64,000 nt of DNA. It comes from Chryseobacterium nepalense (lineage in GTDB: Bacteria > Bacteroidota > Bacteroidia > Flavobacteriales > Weeksellaceae). Positions 1 to 9,901 of the stretch are shown in pieces. The stretch's first letter is position 1. Each line of letters begins with the position of its first letter. The translations under genes were made by a program, and so were the position numbers. Location of the stretch: NCBI RefSeq assembly GCF_023195755.1, contig NZ_CP096203.1, positions 62,001-126,000 on the forward strand, given 5' to 3'. Under the pieces are notes generated by a model that saw nothing but the letters and a program-made list of their open reading frames with translations, had not been told where the DNA came from and made no database searches.

Positions 1-2
1 GA

Positions 3-1451
3 GTACTCGGTAAATGGAGTCTTACAGCTATCGGGATCGGTGCTATCATTGGAGGGGGAATTTTCGTACTTACAGGTACCGGAGCTTACTACCATGCAGG
101 ACCCGCATTAGCCATCTCTTTTATCATTGCAGGAATCGCTTGTATTTTCGCTGCATTATGTTATTCTGAATTTGCTTCCATACTTCCTGTGGAAGGATCT
201 GCGTATGCGTATGCGTACGGAACGGTGGGAGAGATCTTTGCCTGGATCATCGGATGGGGGCTTATCCTCGAGTATGCAATGGGATCTATGACGGTGGCTG
301 TATCATGGTCCGGCTATTTTAATAAACTTTTAAAAATGTTCGGTATTCATCTTCCCGAATATCTTACTTCTGACCCAGCCAGTTATACTGGGGAAGGTTT
401 TTCTATGAATTTACCAGCTTTCCTTATCGTTTTATTTGTGATCGGAATTCTGATCAAAGGAACAAAAGAGGCCGCTAAGACCAATAACCTTATTGTAATC
501 ATGAAAGTTTCGGCAGTATTGTTTGTGATTATTGCAGGTGTATTTTTTATTAATACCTCTAATTGGGATCCTTTTATTCCTGCACAGAAAATGGTAATGG
601 AAGGTGATAAAATGAAAGAAGCATACGGAATCCAGGGAATTGTTTCCGGAGCTGCTGCCATATTTTTTGCTTATATCGGTTTTGATGCTGTTTCCACTCA
701 GGCAGGTGAAGCAATTAATCCTAAAAAAGATGTGCCTTTCGCCATCATTGTTTCATTGTTGGTTTGTACAGGTCTTTATATTCTGGTGTCTCTTGTTTTA
801 ACAGGGATGATGCATTATTCGGATTTTGATCCTCAGGGAAAATATCCGGACGCTATTAAAGCACCGGTTGCTTATGCTTTTGAAATTGCAGGACAAGGCT
901 GGGCAGGATATATCATTACAATAGCAGCAACAATTGGTTTGATTTCTGTATTAATGGTAATGATCATGGGACAATCAAGAATTTTCCTTGGAATGTCTAA
1001 AGACGGGCTTATTCCGAAAATGTTCAGCGATGTTCATCCTGTAAGAAAAACCCCGGCCAAAAGCTTAATGCTTTTAGGGATTGTAATTGCTACGATAGCC
1101 GCTTTAACGCCAATCAGCAAACTCGCGGATATGACAAGTTTCGGTACTCTTTTCGCTTTCACAATGGTGTGTGTAGCGGTTTGGATTCTCAGAAAAAAAG
1201 AACCGAATCTGCCAAGATCATTTAAAGTGCCGGCACTACCTGTTATTGCAACATTAGGAATCTGTATCAACGTTTATCTAATCTGGAACCTGAGCCATGA
1301 AGCAAAATACCTTTCTATGGGCTGGCTTGCACTGGGAGTTTTAATTTACTTCACCTACAGTCTTAGAAACAGTAAACTTCATAAGGTTGGTTACGGCGAA
1401 ACTTTCAAAGCAGAGCAGGAGCCGCTGGAAAAACCGGATCTTGATCTTTAA
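3..1451 (+). CDS. APC-family amino-acid permease (5' end outside the window)
   Basis: Inner-membrane amino-acid transporter of the APC superfamily, closest in look to bacterial cationic amino-acid transporter (CAT/YhdG-like) proteins. The frame is open from base 3, so the start codon lies upstream; a GTG at 189 is internal and should not be taken as the start. The first residues visible include the family's glycine-rich helix 1 motif (IGAIIGGGIFVLTG), followed by about eleven further hydrophobic segments. The motif FFAYIGFDAVSTQAGE, usual in helix 6 of this family, is present. The C-terminus is hydrophilic and Glu-rich. A strong hairpin terminator follows directly, so it ends its transcription unit. 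Substrate cannot be told from the sequence. Confidence 0.85.
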   Translation, partial: VLGKWSLTAIGIGAIIGGGIFVLTGTGAYYHAGPALAISFIIAGIACIFAALCYSEFASILPVEGSAYAYAYGTVGEIFAWIIGWGLILEYAMGSMTVAVSWSGYFNKLLKMFGIHLPEYLTSDPASYTGEGFSMNLPAFLIVLFVIGILIKGTKEAAKTNNLIVIMKVSAVLFVIIAGVFFINTSNWDPFIPAQKMVMEGDKMKEAYGIQGIVSGAAAIFFAYIGFDAVSTQAGEAINPKKDVPFAIIVSLLVCTGLYILVSLVLTGMMHYSDFDPQGKYPDAIKAPVAYAFEIAGQGWAGYIITIAATIGLISVLMVMIMGQSRIFLGMSKDGLIPKMFSDVHPVRKTPAKSLMLLGIVIATIAALTPISKLADMTSFGTLFAFTMVCVAVWILRKKEPNLPRSFKVPALPVIATLGICINVYLIWNLSHEAKYLSMGWLALGVLIYFTYSLRNSKLHKVGYGETFKAEQEPLEKPDLDL

Positions 1452-1467
1452 AAAAATAATATATTTG

Positions 1468-1505
1468 AAAAAATCCACAGAACAAACTGTGGATTTTTTA
1501 TTTTT
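1468..1505 (+). terminator. Intrinsic terminator after the permease gene
   Basis: Perfect 13-bp stem (1468-1480 with 1487-1499) around a 6-base loop AACAAA, with the right arm ending in a run of six T. It lies 17 bases after the permease stop codon and just before the next start. Confidence 0.85.
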
Positions 1506-1512
1506 GTTACCT

Positions 1513-2535
1513 ATGAAAAAAATAATACCATTTTCACTATTATTCTTGGGAGTACTTACATTTTCTCAGCAGATAGAGCATTTTAAAACCATTCTGAATG
1601 ATAAAGTAAGCATCCGTGCTTTGCAGCTTTATGGCAATAAAATATGGTACAGCGGTACAGATTCCAAATTCGGGTACGTTGACTTAAATAACCCAGAAAA
1701 TCAGAAACAAATTGTATTGTCAGATCAAAAGCTGCAGTTCCGGACATTGGCTCAGGATAAAAAATATTTTTATGCTATTAATATTGAGAGTCCCGCTTAT
1801 TTTTTTAAGATTGATAAAAAAAGTTTAAAATATCAGATCATTCATACCGATACGGCAAAAACAGCGTTTTATGATGCTCTTTCTTTTTCAGGAAAAAATG
1901 GTATTGCACTAGGTGATCCTTACGGGAAATGCATGAATATCGTAATCACCAGAAACAGTGGTAAAAGCTGGGAAACTCTGCCTTGCGGAAAGTCATTTGA
2001 AATAGGAGAAGGAGAAGCTGCTTTTGCCGCAAGCAATACCAATATCTTTATTCATGATGAAGAGTTCTGGTTTGTGACGGGCGGAAAAAAATCAAGACAG
2101 TTTTATTCTTATAAAATGGGAGAAAAGCTGTATGGAAAAGAAGTGAATTTTGTAAACGGAAGTTCTTCAACCGGGATTTACTCTTTGGATATCGATCCGT
2201 CATCGAGATTCGGAATTGCTGTTGGTGGAGATTATACACAGCAGGAAGCCAATATCAATAACATCGCTACAACGAACAATGGCGGTGAAAGCTGGCAGAT
2301 TCAGGCTTCGGGAGAAAATGCAGGATATACCACCTGTGTTAAAATCAAACCGGGCTCGAAAGGAAAGGAGATTATTGCTGTAGGAGATCAACACATCAGC
2401 TATTCATCAGATTTTGGGAAAACGTGGAAAAAGATTTCCGATGAAAAAGGTTTCTATGTCTGTGAATGGATTGATTCAAATACCGTTGTTTTTGCAGGAA
2501 AAAACAGGATTTCATTAGTGAAGCTTACTTTCTGA
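1513..2535 (+). CDS. Secreted BNR/YCF48-like beta-propeller protein
   Basis: Exported protein of 340 residues. The start at 1513 is chosen because it gives a clear Sec signal peptide (MKKIIPFSLLFLGVLTFSQQ); the frame is open further upstream, but that stretch crosses the preceding terminator. Repeated Asp-box/BNR motifs are visible: RNSGKSWETL, NNGGESWQIQ and SDFGKTWKKIS, spaced as in sialidase-like and YCF48/Hcf136-like propellers. There are no recognisable catalytic residues, so an enzymatic role cannot be claimed; proteins like this are often auto-annotated as oxidoreductase without support. It stands alone between a terminator and the hemN promoter region. Confidence 0.75.
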   Translation: MKKIIPFSLLFLGVLTFSQQIEHFKTILNDKVSIRALQLYGNKIWYSGTDSKFGYVDLNNPENQKQIVLSDQKLQFRTLAQDKKYFYAINIESPAYFFKIDKKSLKYQIIHTDTAKTAFYDALSFSGKNGIALGDPYGKCMNIVITRNSGKSWETLPCGKSFEIGEGEAAFAASNTNIFIHDEEFWFVTGGKKSRQFYSYKMGEKLYGKEVNFVNGSSSTGIYSLDIDPSSRFGIAVGGDYTQQEANINNIATTNNGGESWQIQASGENAGYTTCVKIKPGSKGKEIIAVGDQHISYSSDFGKTWKKISDEKGFYVCEWIDSNTVVFAGKNRISLVKLTF

Positions 2536-2617
2536 TTATACAAGTATTTAGAGTGATTATAAATTTCAAAAAATAGATGCTAATATATTTCATGGTTAAA
2601 AATTCATCAGATATGCG

Positions 2618-2625
2618 TAATTTTG
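2618..2625 (+). promoter_or_regulatory. Candidate -7 box for hemN
   Basis: TAATTTTG matches the Bacteroidetes -7 consensus TAnnTTTG and lies 44 bases before the hemN start. No TTG is present at the expected -33 spacing, so support is only partial. Confidence 0.3.
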
Positions 2626-2669
2626 TAAGATGAAACTTGCTGAAAGTTCATTAAAATTTTAAATCGAAA

Positions 2670-4028
2670 ATGAATTCTTTAATAGATAAATATAATATTC
2701 CCGGCCCAAGATACACTTCCTATCCTACTGTTCCGTATTGGGACGAAACCAGTTTCTCTCCGGAATTGTGGAAGCAGAGTGTCATCAGGACTTTTAAGGA
2801 ATCGAATGCGGAAGAAGGAATTTCTATCTATATCCATTTACCATTCTGTGAAGCATTGTGTACGTTCTGTGCCTGCCACAAGCGTATTACCAAACAGCAC
2901 AGTGTTGAGATTCCATATCTGGAAAGTGTATTGAAAGAATGGCAGCTGTATCTTAACCTTTTTAATGAAAAGCCTAAGCTGAAAGAACTTCATTTGGGTG
3001 GTGGAACACCGACTTTCTTTTCTCCGCAGAACCTGAAAACTTTACTGGAAGGCATTTTTGAAACCGTGGAAATTGCACAAGACCAGGAATTTTCTTTTGA
3101 AGGTCACCCGAATAACACTACAAGAGAGCATCTTCAGACTTTATATGATCTTGGTTTCAGAAGAGTGAGCTTCGGTGTACAGGATTACGATCTGAAAGTT
3201 CAGAAAGCAATCAACAGAATTCAGCCTTTTGAAAATGTACAAAGAGTAACGGAATGGGCAAGGGAAATCGGGTATAGAGGCATCAGTCACGACCTTGTTT
3301 TCGGACTTCCGCATCAGTCCTGGGAGGCGATGGAATACACCATTCGTAAAACAATGGAATTGAAGCCGGATCGTCTTGCTTTTTATTCTTACGCACACGT
3401 TCCGTGGGTGAAAGGAGTGGGGCAGAGAGGATTTGATGAAAACGATCTTCCAAGCGGGGAAGAAAAACGCCGTTTATATGAAGACGGTAAAAAATTATTG
3501 GAAGAATTAGGCTATATTGAAGTCGGGATGGATCATTTTTCGCTTGAACATGATGATCTGTATCAATCTTTGATTCAGAAAAAACTTCACAGGAATTTTA
3601 TGGGATATACTTCCAGCAAGACCCAGCTGATGGTTGGGTTGGGAATGTCTGCTATTTCGGATTCTTGGTATGCTTTTGCCCAAAATGTAAAAACGGTGGA
3701 AGAATATCAGAAAATAGTGGAAGAAGGACAGATCCCTGTTGTAAAAGGACATATCCTGAACGATGAAGATCTTACCATAAGAAGGCATATTCTGAATTTA
3801 ATGTGTCAGCTGGAAACAACTTTCGATATCAACAACTCTTTTCCTGAACTTGAAAATGCTTTTGATATGCTGAAAGAAATGGAAAATGATGAATTGGTGG
3901 AAATCAATGGGCATCATATCCAGATTACGGAGAAAGGAAGAGCCTTTACAAGAAATGTAGCCATGGTTTTCGATCTCAGAATGATGCGCAACAAACCGGA
4001 AACGAGAATTTTCTCGATGACGATCTGA
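2670..4028 (+). CDS. hemN: Oxygen-independent coproporphyrinogen III oxidase
   Basis: Radical-SAM enzyme of haem synthesis that decarboxylates coproporphyrinogen III to protoporphyrinogen IX without oxygen; cytosolic. The 452-residue length and N-terminus (KYNIPGPRYTSYPTVPYWDE) are those of true HemN and not of the shorter HemW. The [4Fe-4S] motif is C60-x3-C64-x2-C67, followed by the extra Cys69 usual in HemN, and preceded by YIHLPFC. The GGGTP SAM-binding motif and FEGHPN follow at about residues 111-155. The C-terminal HemN domain ends the protein. The next gene starts 4 bases after the stop, so the two may be co-transcribed although no functional link is evident. Confidence 0.95.
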   Translation: MNSLIDKYNIPGPRYTSYPTVPYWDETSFSPELWKQSVIRTFKESNAEEGISIYIHLPFCEALCTFCACHKRITKQHSVEIPYLESVLKEWQLYLNLFNEKPKLKELHLGGGTPTFFSPQNLKTLLEGIFETVEIAQDQEFSFEGHPNNTTREHLQTLYDLGFRRVSFGVQDYDLKVQKAINRIQPFENVQRVTEWAREIGYRGISHDLVFGLPHQSWEAMEYTIRKTMELKPDRLAFYSYAHVPWVKGVGQRGFDENDLPSGEEKRRLYEDGKKLLEELGYIEVGMDHFSLEHDDLYQSLIQKKLHRNFMGYTSSKTQLMVGLGMSAISDSWYAFAQNVKTVEEYQKIVEEGQIPVVKGHILNDEDLTIRRHILNLMCQLETTFDINNSFPELENAFDMLKEMENDELVEINGHHIQITEKGRAFTRNVAMVFDLRMMRNKPETRIFSMTI

Positions 4029-4032
4029 TAGT

Positions 4033-5241
4033 ATGTACAGGAAATTTCTTCTGATATTTCTTTATCTGTACGCACTGGTTTTCAGTGTTTCAAAAACCAT
4101 AAGAATACCGAACCAATGGGCGCAGTCTCACTGGCTGGTAGATTACAGGTTCGGATTTATCAAAAGAGGTTTGGCTGGAGAATTATTAGGCTTTTTATGT
4201 GAAAAAAATGCATTTTCAGTCACTGCTCTTTCTGTATTGGTGTTGGCGGTATTGTATTTTTTCATCGCCAGCATCGCAGTAAAAATAACCTGGAATAATA
4301 CAAGAAGTTGTTACAGGATCCTGTTTTTTGTCATTTTCCTTCTTTCCCAGTATATTGTATTTTCTGCTCATTTGATAGGGTATTTGGATCATGTTGTTTT
4401 CCTGATGACGATTTTTACAGTTTACCTTATTACCCGAAACAAATTGTTTCCGGCATCAATCATTGCAGTTTTCAGTATTTTTATTCATGAAATTTCAATT
4501 GTGTTAATGCTTCCTGTCTGCTGTTTTGCCATTATTGTCAATCAGGTGCCGGAAAGGAAATTTTCTATTAAAAATGTATTTTCTCCAAATGTTATAAAGA
4601 AGCTTGCTTTATTTTTAACATTGCCGTTTCTAAGTGCTGTTTTTATTTCAGGCTATCAGGAAGTCAACGGTGGAAATTACTATACACAACTATTTTCCTA
4701 TTTAAAACAATCATCAATATCTGAAAAAGTTGCCGACTCGGTCTGTTCAGCCTATACTAAAAGTTTTACGTATTATTTTAGTGAACAATATGAATATTTT
4801 TTTCAAAGAATTTTTATTTCGAAAGCAACAATATTTTATGGAATTCCCATTGTTTTCTGTTTATGGATGATTTTTAAAGAATTTAAGCTGAATATCCAAT
4901 TGTTTATTTTGCTTATTGTTATTTCAGCAATTCCGTTAATTCTTCATTCCATTGCATATGATACCTACAGAATCTGGACCTTCCCTTATATGATTTTGTT
5001 CTTAGGATTCTGGATTTTAAGCTTAAAATATAAAAGAGACAGTGGGCAAACAAAGCCCGAAAAATTTTCATGGTGGGAATATGTATTTTTTATTACAGCC
5101 TTCCTTTTTGTTTCCTTAATTCCTGCTATTTTGTTTGATGGCGAAACGGAAAGATTTTCAGTTGCAGTAAAGTTAATACTGATCCTGCCCATATTGGGAA
5201 TTTTATATTTTATAAAAAAAGCTCCAGTCAAAACTGACTGA
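4033..5241 (+). CDS. Polytopic membrane protein of unknown function
   Basis: A 402-residue protein with about ten hydrophobic segments. I do not recognise a named family. A short conserved-looking stretch after the first segment (WLVDYRFGFIKRGLAGELLG) resembles uncharacterised membrane proteins of other Bacteroidetes with a similar RGL-G signature; the general build (many helices with long periplasmic loops) recalls GT-C-type glycosyltransferases or polysaccharide-related proteins, but no catalytic DD/DE motif is obvious. It starts 4 bases after hemN. Its last codons overlap the terminator that serves the convergent gene on the other strand. Confidence 0.7.
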   Translation: MYRKFLLIFLYLYALVFSVSKTIRIPNQWAQSHWLVDYRFGFIKRGLAGELLGFLCEKNAFSVTALSVLVLAVLYFFIASIAVKITWNNTRSCYRILFFVIFLLSQYIVFSAHLIGYLDHVVFLMTIFTVYLITRNKLFPASIIAVFSIFIHEISIVLMLPVCCFAIIVNQVPERKFSIKNVFSPNVIKKLALFLTLPFLSAVFISGYQEVNGGNYYTQLFSYLKQSSISEKVADSVCSAYTKSFTYYFSEQYEYFFQRIFISKATIFYGIPIVFCLWMIFKEFKLNIQLFILLIVISAIPLILHSIAYDTYRIWTFPYMILFLGFWILSLKYKRDSGQTKPEKFSWWEYVFFITAFLFVSLIPAILFDGETERFSVAVKLILILPILGILYFIKKAPVKTD

Positions 5242-5245
5242 AGCT
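5212..5245 (-). terminator. Terminator of the sugar dehydrogenase gene, inside the end of the opposite CDS
   Basis: On the minus strand, AGCTTCAGTC (5236-5245) pairs with GACTGGAGCT (5220-5229), one mismatch, followed by seven T (5213-5219). The tract and one arm are coding sequence of the convergent membrane-protein gene. Confidence 0.6.
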
Positions 5246-5262
5246 CTATTAAATTCTGAAAA

Positions 5263-6624
5263 TTATTTTATAATTAATTTTTTACTGTACGATTTCTGAT
5301 TTTCCGTATTAATATGAAGGAAATAAACGCCTGTAGGTATTCCTGAAATATTTAAGCTATGGTCACTTTCAATTTTTGCACCTTCCAATACTTTTCTTCC
5401 TTCAGTATTGGTAATGTCAACGGTTGCATTTTTTTCCTCAATTCCCTCAATGAAAACCTTTTCAGAGGCAGGGTTGGGATAGATTTTTATCTGTGCCGAA
5501 AGTTCATTTTCCTTGATATTCAAAGTTAAAGTCGTTACCCTGAATATCTTTCCGTTGTTTACTGCTGCTACGAAAAGTTCGTTCTGATTATTAATTCCGA
5601 ATGTTGAAAAATTATTTCCTGAAAATGCCGCCGACCACGTGATGGAATCATCATTATTCAGAATTCCGATCTGCGTAGAACAGTAATCGGCAAAAATATA
5701 TTTTCCCTGGAGAGCCGGATATAATGAGCCTCTGTAAACATATCCTCCCGTTATGGAACATCTTCCGCCGGAATGGTTATAGGCAGCAACGGGAAAAGTC
5801 ATGGTTGATTGTGCTGCGCAGCCGGATGTATTATAGGCATTATTGCCTTCATAGCATCTCCAGCCGTAATTGATTCCTGCCTGTGTGATGGGCATTCTGT
5901 TGATTTCTTCGATATTACCCTGTCCAACATCTGCAATCATAACATTGCCGGAAGCCGTATCAAAATTGAATTTCCATGCGTTTCTCAGCCCGTACGCCCA
6001 CACTTCATCAGCGCCGTCAGTGCCAACAAAAGGGTTATCCGGTGGAATATTGTACGGACCTGTGGAATTGATGTCCAGCCGCAATAATTTGCCTAAAAGA
6101 GAATTTTTATTTTGCCCGTTGTTATTGGGGTCGCCGCCACTTCCTCCATCACCCGTCACAATCCACAGATAGCCGTCCGGTGCAAAATGAATGCTTCCCC
6201 CGTTGTGATTGTCAAATGGTTTTGGCTGATTCAGAACAATTTTTTCAGTAGTGGGATCCGCAACATCCGGATTGGAACTTCTGGTGTATCTTGCTACCGT
6301 AATATTTCCGCTGGTATCATTGTAATACACAAAAAAATACCCATTGGTAGAGTATTGCGGATGAAAAGCAAGTCCTAAAAGTCCTCTTTCTCCTCCATAG
6401 GTAATTTTAGAACTGATGTCTAAGAAGTTGGATGAATTTATGCTTCCGTTCGGCTGTACGATTTTAATGATGCCGTTTTGCTGTACTACGAACATTCTGG
6501 TATCGTTGGCGTGAGTGATTTCTACCGGAGCGGTAAAACCTGTTGCAAATTCTTCAAGGTTAATACTTTGCGCATTAAAGATGCTGAAAGAAAACAAACC
6601 TGCATAAAAAAGTAAATTTTTCAT
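5263..6624 (-). CDS. Secreted PQQ-type glucose/sorbosone dehydrogenase with type IX sorting domain
   Basis: A 453-residue exported protein: signal peptide at residues 1-18 (ends FNAQ), then a six-bladed soluble glucose dehydrogenase (GSDH) propeller. Typical stretches are GGERGLLGLAFHPQY, YTRSSNPDVADPTTE, NHNGGSIHFAPDGYLWIVTG (residues about 140-160) and GDGGSGGDPNNNGQN. These are the calcium/PQQ-binding surroundings of Asd-like sugar dehydrogenases. The last about 75 residues form a type IX secretion C-terminal domain, KIYPNPASEKVFIEG to KKLIIK. The protein is thus expected outside the cell or on its surface. The true sugar substrate is unknown. It is monocistronic, divergent from secDF and convergent with the membrane-protein gene. 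Confidence 0.88.
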   Translation of the reverse strand: MKNLLFYAGLFSFSIFNAQSINLEEFATGFTAPVEITHANDTRMFVVQQNGIIKIVQPNGSINSSNFLDISSKITYGGERGLLGLAFHPQYSTNGYFFVYYNDTSGNITVARYTRSSNPDVADPTTEKIVLNQPKPFDNHNGGSIHFAPDGYLWIVTGDGGSGGDPNNNGQNKNSLLGKLLRLDINSTGPYNIPPDNPFVGTDGADEVWAYGLRNAWKFNFDTASGNVMIADVGQGNIEEINRMPITQAGINYGWRCYEGNNAYNTSGCAAQSTMTFPVAAYNHSGGRCSITGGYVYRGSLYPALQGKYIFADYCSTQIGILNNDDSITWSAAFSGNNFSTFGINNQNELFVAAVNNGKIFRVTTLTLNIKENELSAQIKIYPNPASEKVFIEGIEEKNATVDITNTEGRKVLEGAKIESDHSLNISGIPTGVYFLHINTENQKSYSKKLIIK

Positions 6625-6802
6625 AATATTTTGATATTTAGTGTATTATATCAGAATGAAAATTTCATACCATAAAAACATTATAAAATTCATTAAAATA
6701 GCAGGAAAAAATTATTAAATCTTAAATAAAAATAAGAATACCGATATATCTGAAAATAAATGATTTCTGTTGTTAAAAATTCATAAAATTCAAGAAAATG
6801 AT

Positions 6803-6810
6803 TATATTTG
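6803..6810 (+). promoter_or_regulatory. Candidate -7 box for secDF
   Basis: TATATTTG fits TAnnTTTG; it lies 29 bases before the secDF start. The nearest upstream TTG (6770-6772) is too far (30 bases) for a good -33 element, so only half the promoter is supported. Confidence 0.4.
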
Positions 6811-6839
6811 CCGACTTAATTTAACGTAGTTATAACAAA

Positions 6840-9752
6840 ATGCAAGGAAAAGGACTTATTACAATTGTTGCTATTGTACTAGGGTTGATTTGCTTAAACG
6901 AGCTATTACCAACATGGTACACCAGCAAAATTGAAAAGCAGGCGACTGCTATTGCAGGAGACAATCCGGAGAAGTATCAGAAAGAAATCACAAGACTTTC
7001 TAAGGATACACTGAATCTTGGATTCACAAAACTTTATTACACCAAAGCCAGAGACAAGGAAATGAAACTTGGTCTTGACCTTAAAGGAGGGATCAACGTT
7101 CTTTTGGAAATCAATCAGAGAGATCTGGTGAATGATTTAACCAATTATTCCACAAATCCTGTTCTTATTGAGGCTTTGAACAAAACAGATGAAGTTCAGA
7201 AGAATTCTACAAGATCGTACATCGACAATTTCTTTGAGCAGTTCGATGCAGTTAACAAAGCAAAAGGTACCAACCTTAAACTGGCAGATCCGGAACTTTT
7301 CGGAAATACCACGCTTACTGAGGTAAAGTACAATACGCCTGACGAGCAGGTAAAAGCGATTGTTAAGAAAAAGATTGATGCATCTGTAGGAACGGCTTTC
7401 GAGGTGATCAGAACCAGAATTGATAAACTGGGAGCGATCCAGCCAAACGTTCAGAGGGTTCCGGGTACTGCCAGAATTTCTGTTGAAATGCCGGGAATGA
7501 AGGACATTGATAAAGTGAAAAAGATGCTTCAGACTTCTGCAAAACTTCAGTTCTGGGAAGTACAGCAATCTCCTGAAGTATATCCTTATTTCCAGACATT
7601 AACTACAATGATCGCTGCAAAAGGCGATTCTATGGGCGTTGCCAAAAATGTAAACCTTCTGAACATTTTGCAGAAAGGTAAATCCATGAGCCAAAGTGCA
7701 GTAGGAAGTGTAAAATTGTCTGATACGGCTGTTGTAAATAAAATTTTAAACAGCAAAGTTGCACAATCTTTACGTCCTGCAAACATTAAATATACTCAAT
7801 TCATGTGGGGATACAAGCCTGAGGCTTCAGATGCTGAAAGCTTGGTATTGTATGCTATCAGAGGAAATATCAACCAGAAAGCTCCTGTAGACGGTGCTGT
7901 TGAAACCGCAAATATCGGCTACGATGAATTGAGCAGAGTGGTGGTAGATATGCAGATGGATTCGAAAGGAGCAAAAGAATGGAAAACACTAACGGAGAAA
8001 AACGTTGGGAAACCAGTTGCCGTAACGCTTGATAACAGAGTATACACAGCACCGAACGTTGTAAATGCAATTCCTAACGGTAGAACACAAATTTCCGGTA
8101 ACTTCTCTCAGGAAGAAGCCAAAGAGCTGGTAGATGTTTTGGGAGCGGGTAAATTGCCTGCTGGTGCAAAAGTAGTTCAGGCTACGGTTGTAGGTCCTTC
8201 TTTAGGTCAGGAATCTATTGATGCAGGTTTGATGTCATTCATGATCGCATTTGCTATCATTATTGTTTATATCATCTTCTATTACGGTGGAGCGGGTGTT
8301 TATGCAGTAATTGCAATGATCATCAACCTTTTCTATATTTTTGGTATTATGGATTCGGGAGATTTCACGCTTACGCTTCCTGGTATCGCGGGTATCGTTT
8401 TAACGATGGCGGTTGCGGTTGATACAAACGTTATCATTTATGAAAGAACAAAAGAAGAATTATTTGCAGGGAAAAGTATCCTTGAAGCTTATAAAGACGG
8501 ATTTAAACATGCATTGAATGCGATTATTGATGGTCATACCACAACTTTCTTAACGGCAGTGGTATTGTTCTTCTTCGGAACAGGACCTATCAAAGGTTTT
8601 GCCTTAACTCTGATGATTGGGGTTGCAATGACACTATTCACGTCTGTATTGCTTTCAAGAGTAATGATCTTCTCAAGATTAAATAAAGGAAAAGGACTTT
8701 CTGTATGGACGCCGGCAACTAAGAATCTTTTTAGAAATACCTGGATTGATTTCATCGGGAAAAGAAAATATGCTTACATTTTCTCAGCTGTTTTAACGGT
8801 GGTTTGTATCATTTCAATCGCTACGCATGGTTTCAAATATGGGATTGATTTTACGGGTGGTAGAAATTATGTAATAAGATTCGACAAAGACGTAAAAGCA
8901 GAAGATGTTGAAAACAAACTGGTAGCATTATTTAAAACGGAAGACGGCAAAAACTCTTCAGTAGAAGCCAAAACTTTCGGAAATAACAATCAATTAAAGA
9001 TCTCTACTGATTACCTTATCGAAGACGAATCTTTGAAAGCTGACCAGGTTATTGAGCAGAAATTATACGAAGGATTAAAATCAGAATTACCTGCAGGAAC
9101 AACGTTAAAAGATTTTAAATCTGCAGATAAAGAACATGCAGGAATTATTTCTTCCGAAAAAGTAGGACCTTCTGTTGCGGACGATATCAAAATTCACGGG
9201 TTATATGCGGTGCTGGGAGCATTAGGAATTATCTTTATTTATATCTTATTGCGATTCAGAAAATGGCAGTTCTCCCTTGGTGCGGTAGCAGCATTGTTCC
9301 ACGATGCAGTTATTATTTTGGGAGCATATTCTTTGCTTCACAAATATATGCCGTTCAATATGGAGATCAACCAGGATTTTATTGCAGCCATCCTTACGGT
9401 ATTAGGATATTCCATTAATGATACGGTAATTATCTTTGACAGGATCAGGGAATATTTAAGAGAGAAGAAATCATTAACATTGGCAGGGTTATTTGATGAT
9501 TCAATTTCCAGTACGCTGGGTAGAACGTTCAATACTTCATTTACTACAATCCTTGTAATCTTGGCCATCTTTATTTTTGGTGGAGATAATCTGAGAGGAT
9601 TTATGTTTGCGATGTTAATCGGTATCGGTTTCGGTACTTATTCATCCATCTTCGTGGCATCGGCAATTGCCTATGACTTCCTGAAAACAGGTAAAGAAGA
9701 GGAAGTTCACGGTAAATCTACTACCAACAAAGAAGTACTTGCTTCAAAATAA
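6840..9752 (+). CDS. secDF: Fused protein translocase subunit SecDF
   Basis: Inner-membrane accessory of SecYEG that uses the proton gradient to pull proteins through. At 970 residues it is the SecD-SecF fusion usual in Bacteroidetes. SecD half: first helix at residues 4-24, LGLDLKGGINVLLE motif near residue 78, P1 head, then helices from about residue 455 with the AVDTNVIIYERTKEEL motif. SecF half begins at about residue 635 with KYGIDFTGGRNYVIRF near residue 663, and contains GYSINDTVIIFDRIREYLR. Both D-T/N-hydrophobic helix-4 motifs needed for proton coupling are present. An orphan protein with a domain like the SecD P1 head is encoded at 42164-42682. Confidence 0.97.
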   Translation: MQGKGLITIVAIVLGLICLNELLPTWYTSKIEKQATAIAGDNPEKYQKEITRLSKDTLNLGFTKLYYTKARDKEMKLGLDLKGGINVLLEINQRDLVNDLTNYSTNPVLIEALNKTDEVQKNSTRSYIDNFFEQFDAVNKAKGTNLKLADPELFGNTTLTEVKYNTPDEQVKAIVKKKIDASVGTAFEVIRTRIDKLGAIQPNVQRVPGTARISVEMPGMKDIDKVKKMLQTSAKLQFWEVQQSPEVYPYFQTLTTMIAAKGDSMGVAKNVNLLNILQKGKSMSQSAVGSVKLSDTAVVNKILNSKVAQSLRPANIKYTQFMWGYKPEASDAESLVLYAIRGNINQKAPVDGAVETANIGYDELSRVVVDMQMDSKGAKEWKTLTEKNVGKPVAVTLDNRVYTAPNVVNAIPNGRTQISGNFSQEEAKELVDVLGAGKLPAGAKVVQATVVGPSLGQESIDAGLMSFMIAFAIIIVYIIFYYGGAGVYAVIAMIINLFYIFGIMDSGDFTLTLPGIAGIVLTMAVAVDTNVIIYERTKEELFAGKSILEAYKDGFKHALNAIIDGHTTTFLTAVVLFFFGTGPIKGFALTLMIGVAMTLFTSVLLSRVMIFSRLNKGKGLSVWTPATKNLFRNTWIDFIGKRKYAYIFSAVLTVVCIISIATHGFKYGIDFTGGRNYVIRFDKDVKAEDVENKLVALFKTEDGKNSSVEAKTFGNNNQLKISTDYLIEDESLKADQVIEQKLYEGLKSELPAGTTLKDFKSADKEHAGIISSEKVGPSVADDIKIHGLYAVLGALGIIFIYILLRFRKWQFSLGAVAALFHDAVIILGAYSLLHKYMPFNMEINQDFIAAILTVLGYSINDTVIIFDRIREYLREKKSLTLAGLFDDSISSTLGRTFNTSFTTILVILAIFIFGGDNLRGFMFAMLIGIGFGTYSSIFVASAIAYDFLKTGKEEEVHGKSTTNKEVLASK

Positions 9753-9773
9753 AAGTAAACTACAATAAATAAG

Positions 9774-9803
9774 AAAGCCTTTCCAATGTGAAAGGCTTTT
9801 TTT
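9774..9803 (+). terminator. Intrinsic terminator after secDF
   Basis: AAAGCCTTTC (9774-9783) pairs perfectly with GAAAGGCTTT (9790-9799), loop CAATGT, followed by T to 9803. Confidence 0.9.
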
Positions 9804-9901
9804 GTTGCTGTGTCAATTGTTGATTGCTTACTGTTTGTATTTCATATTAATTCTTTAAATTCACACTCCGGAATCTCAAATCCTCAAACTCTTCAATTTA
9901 A

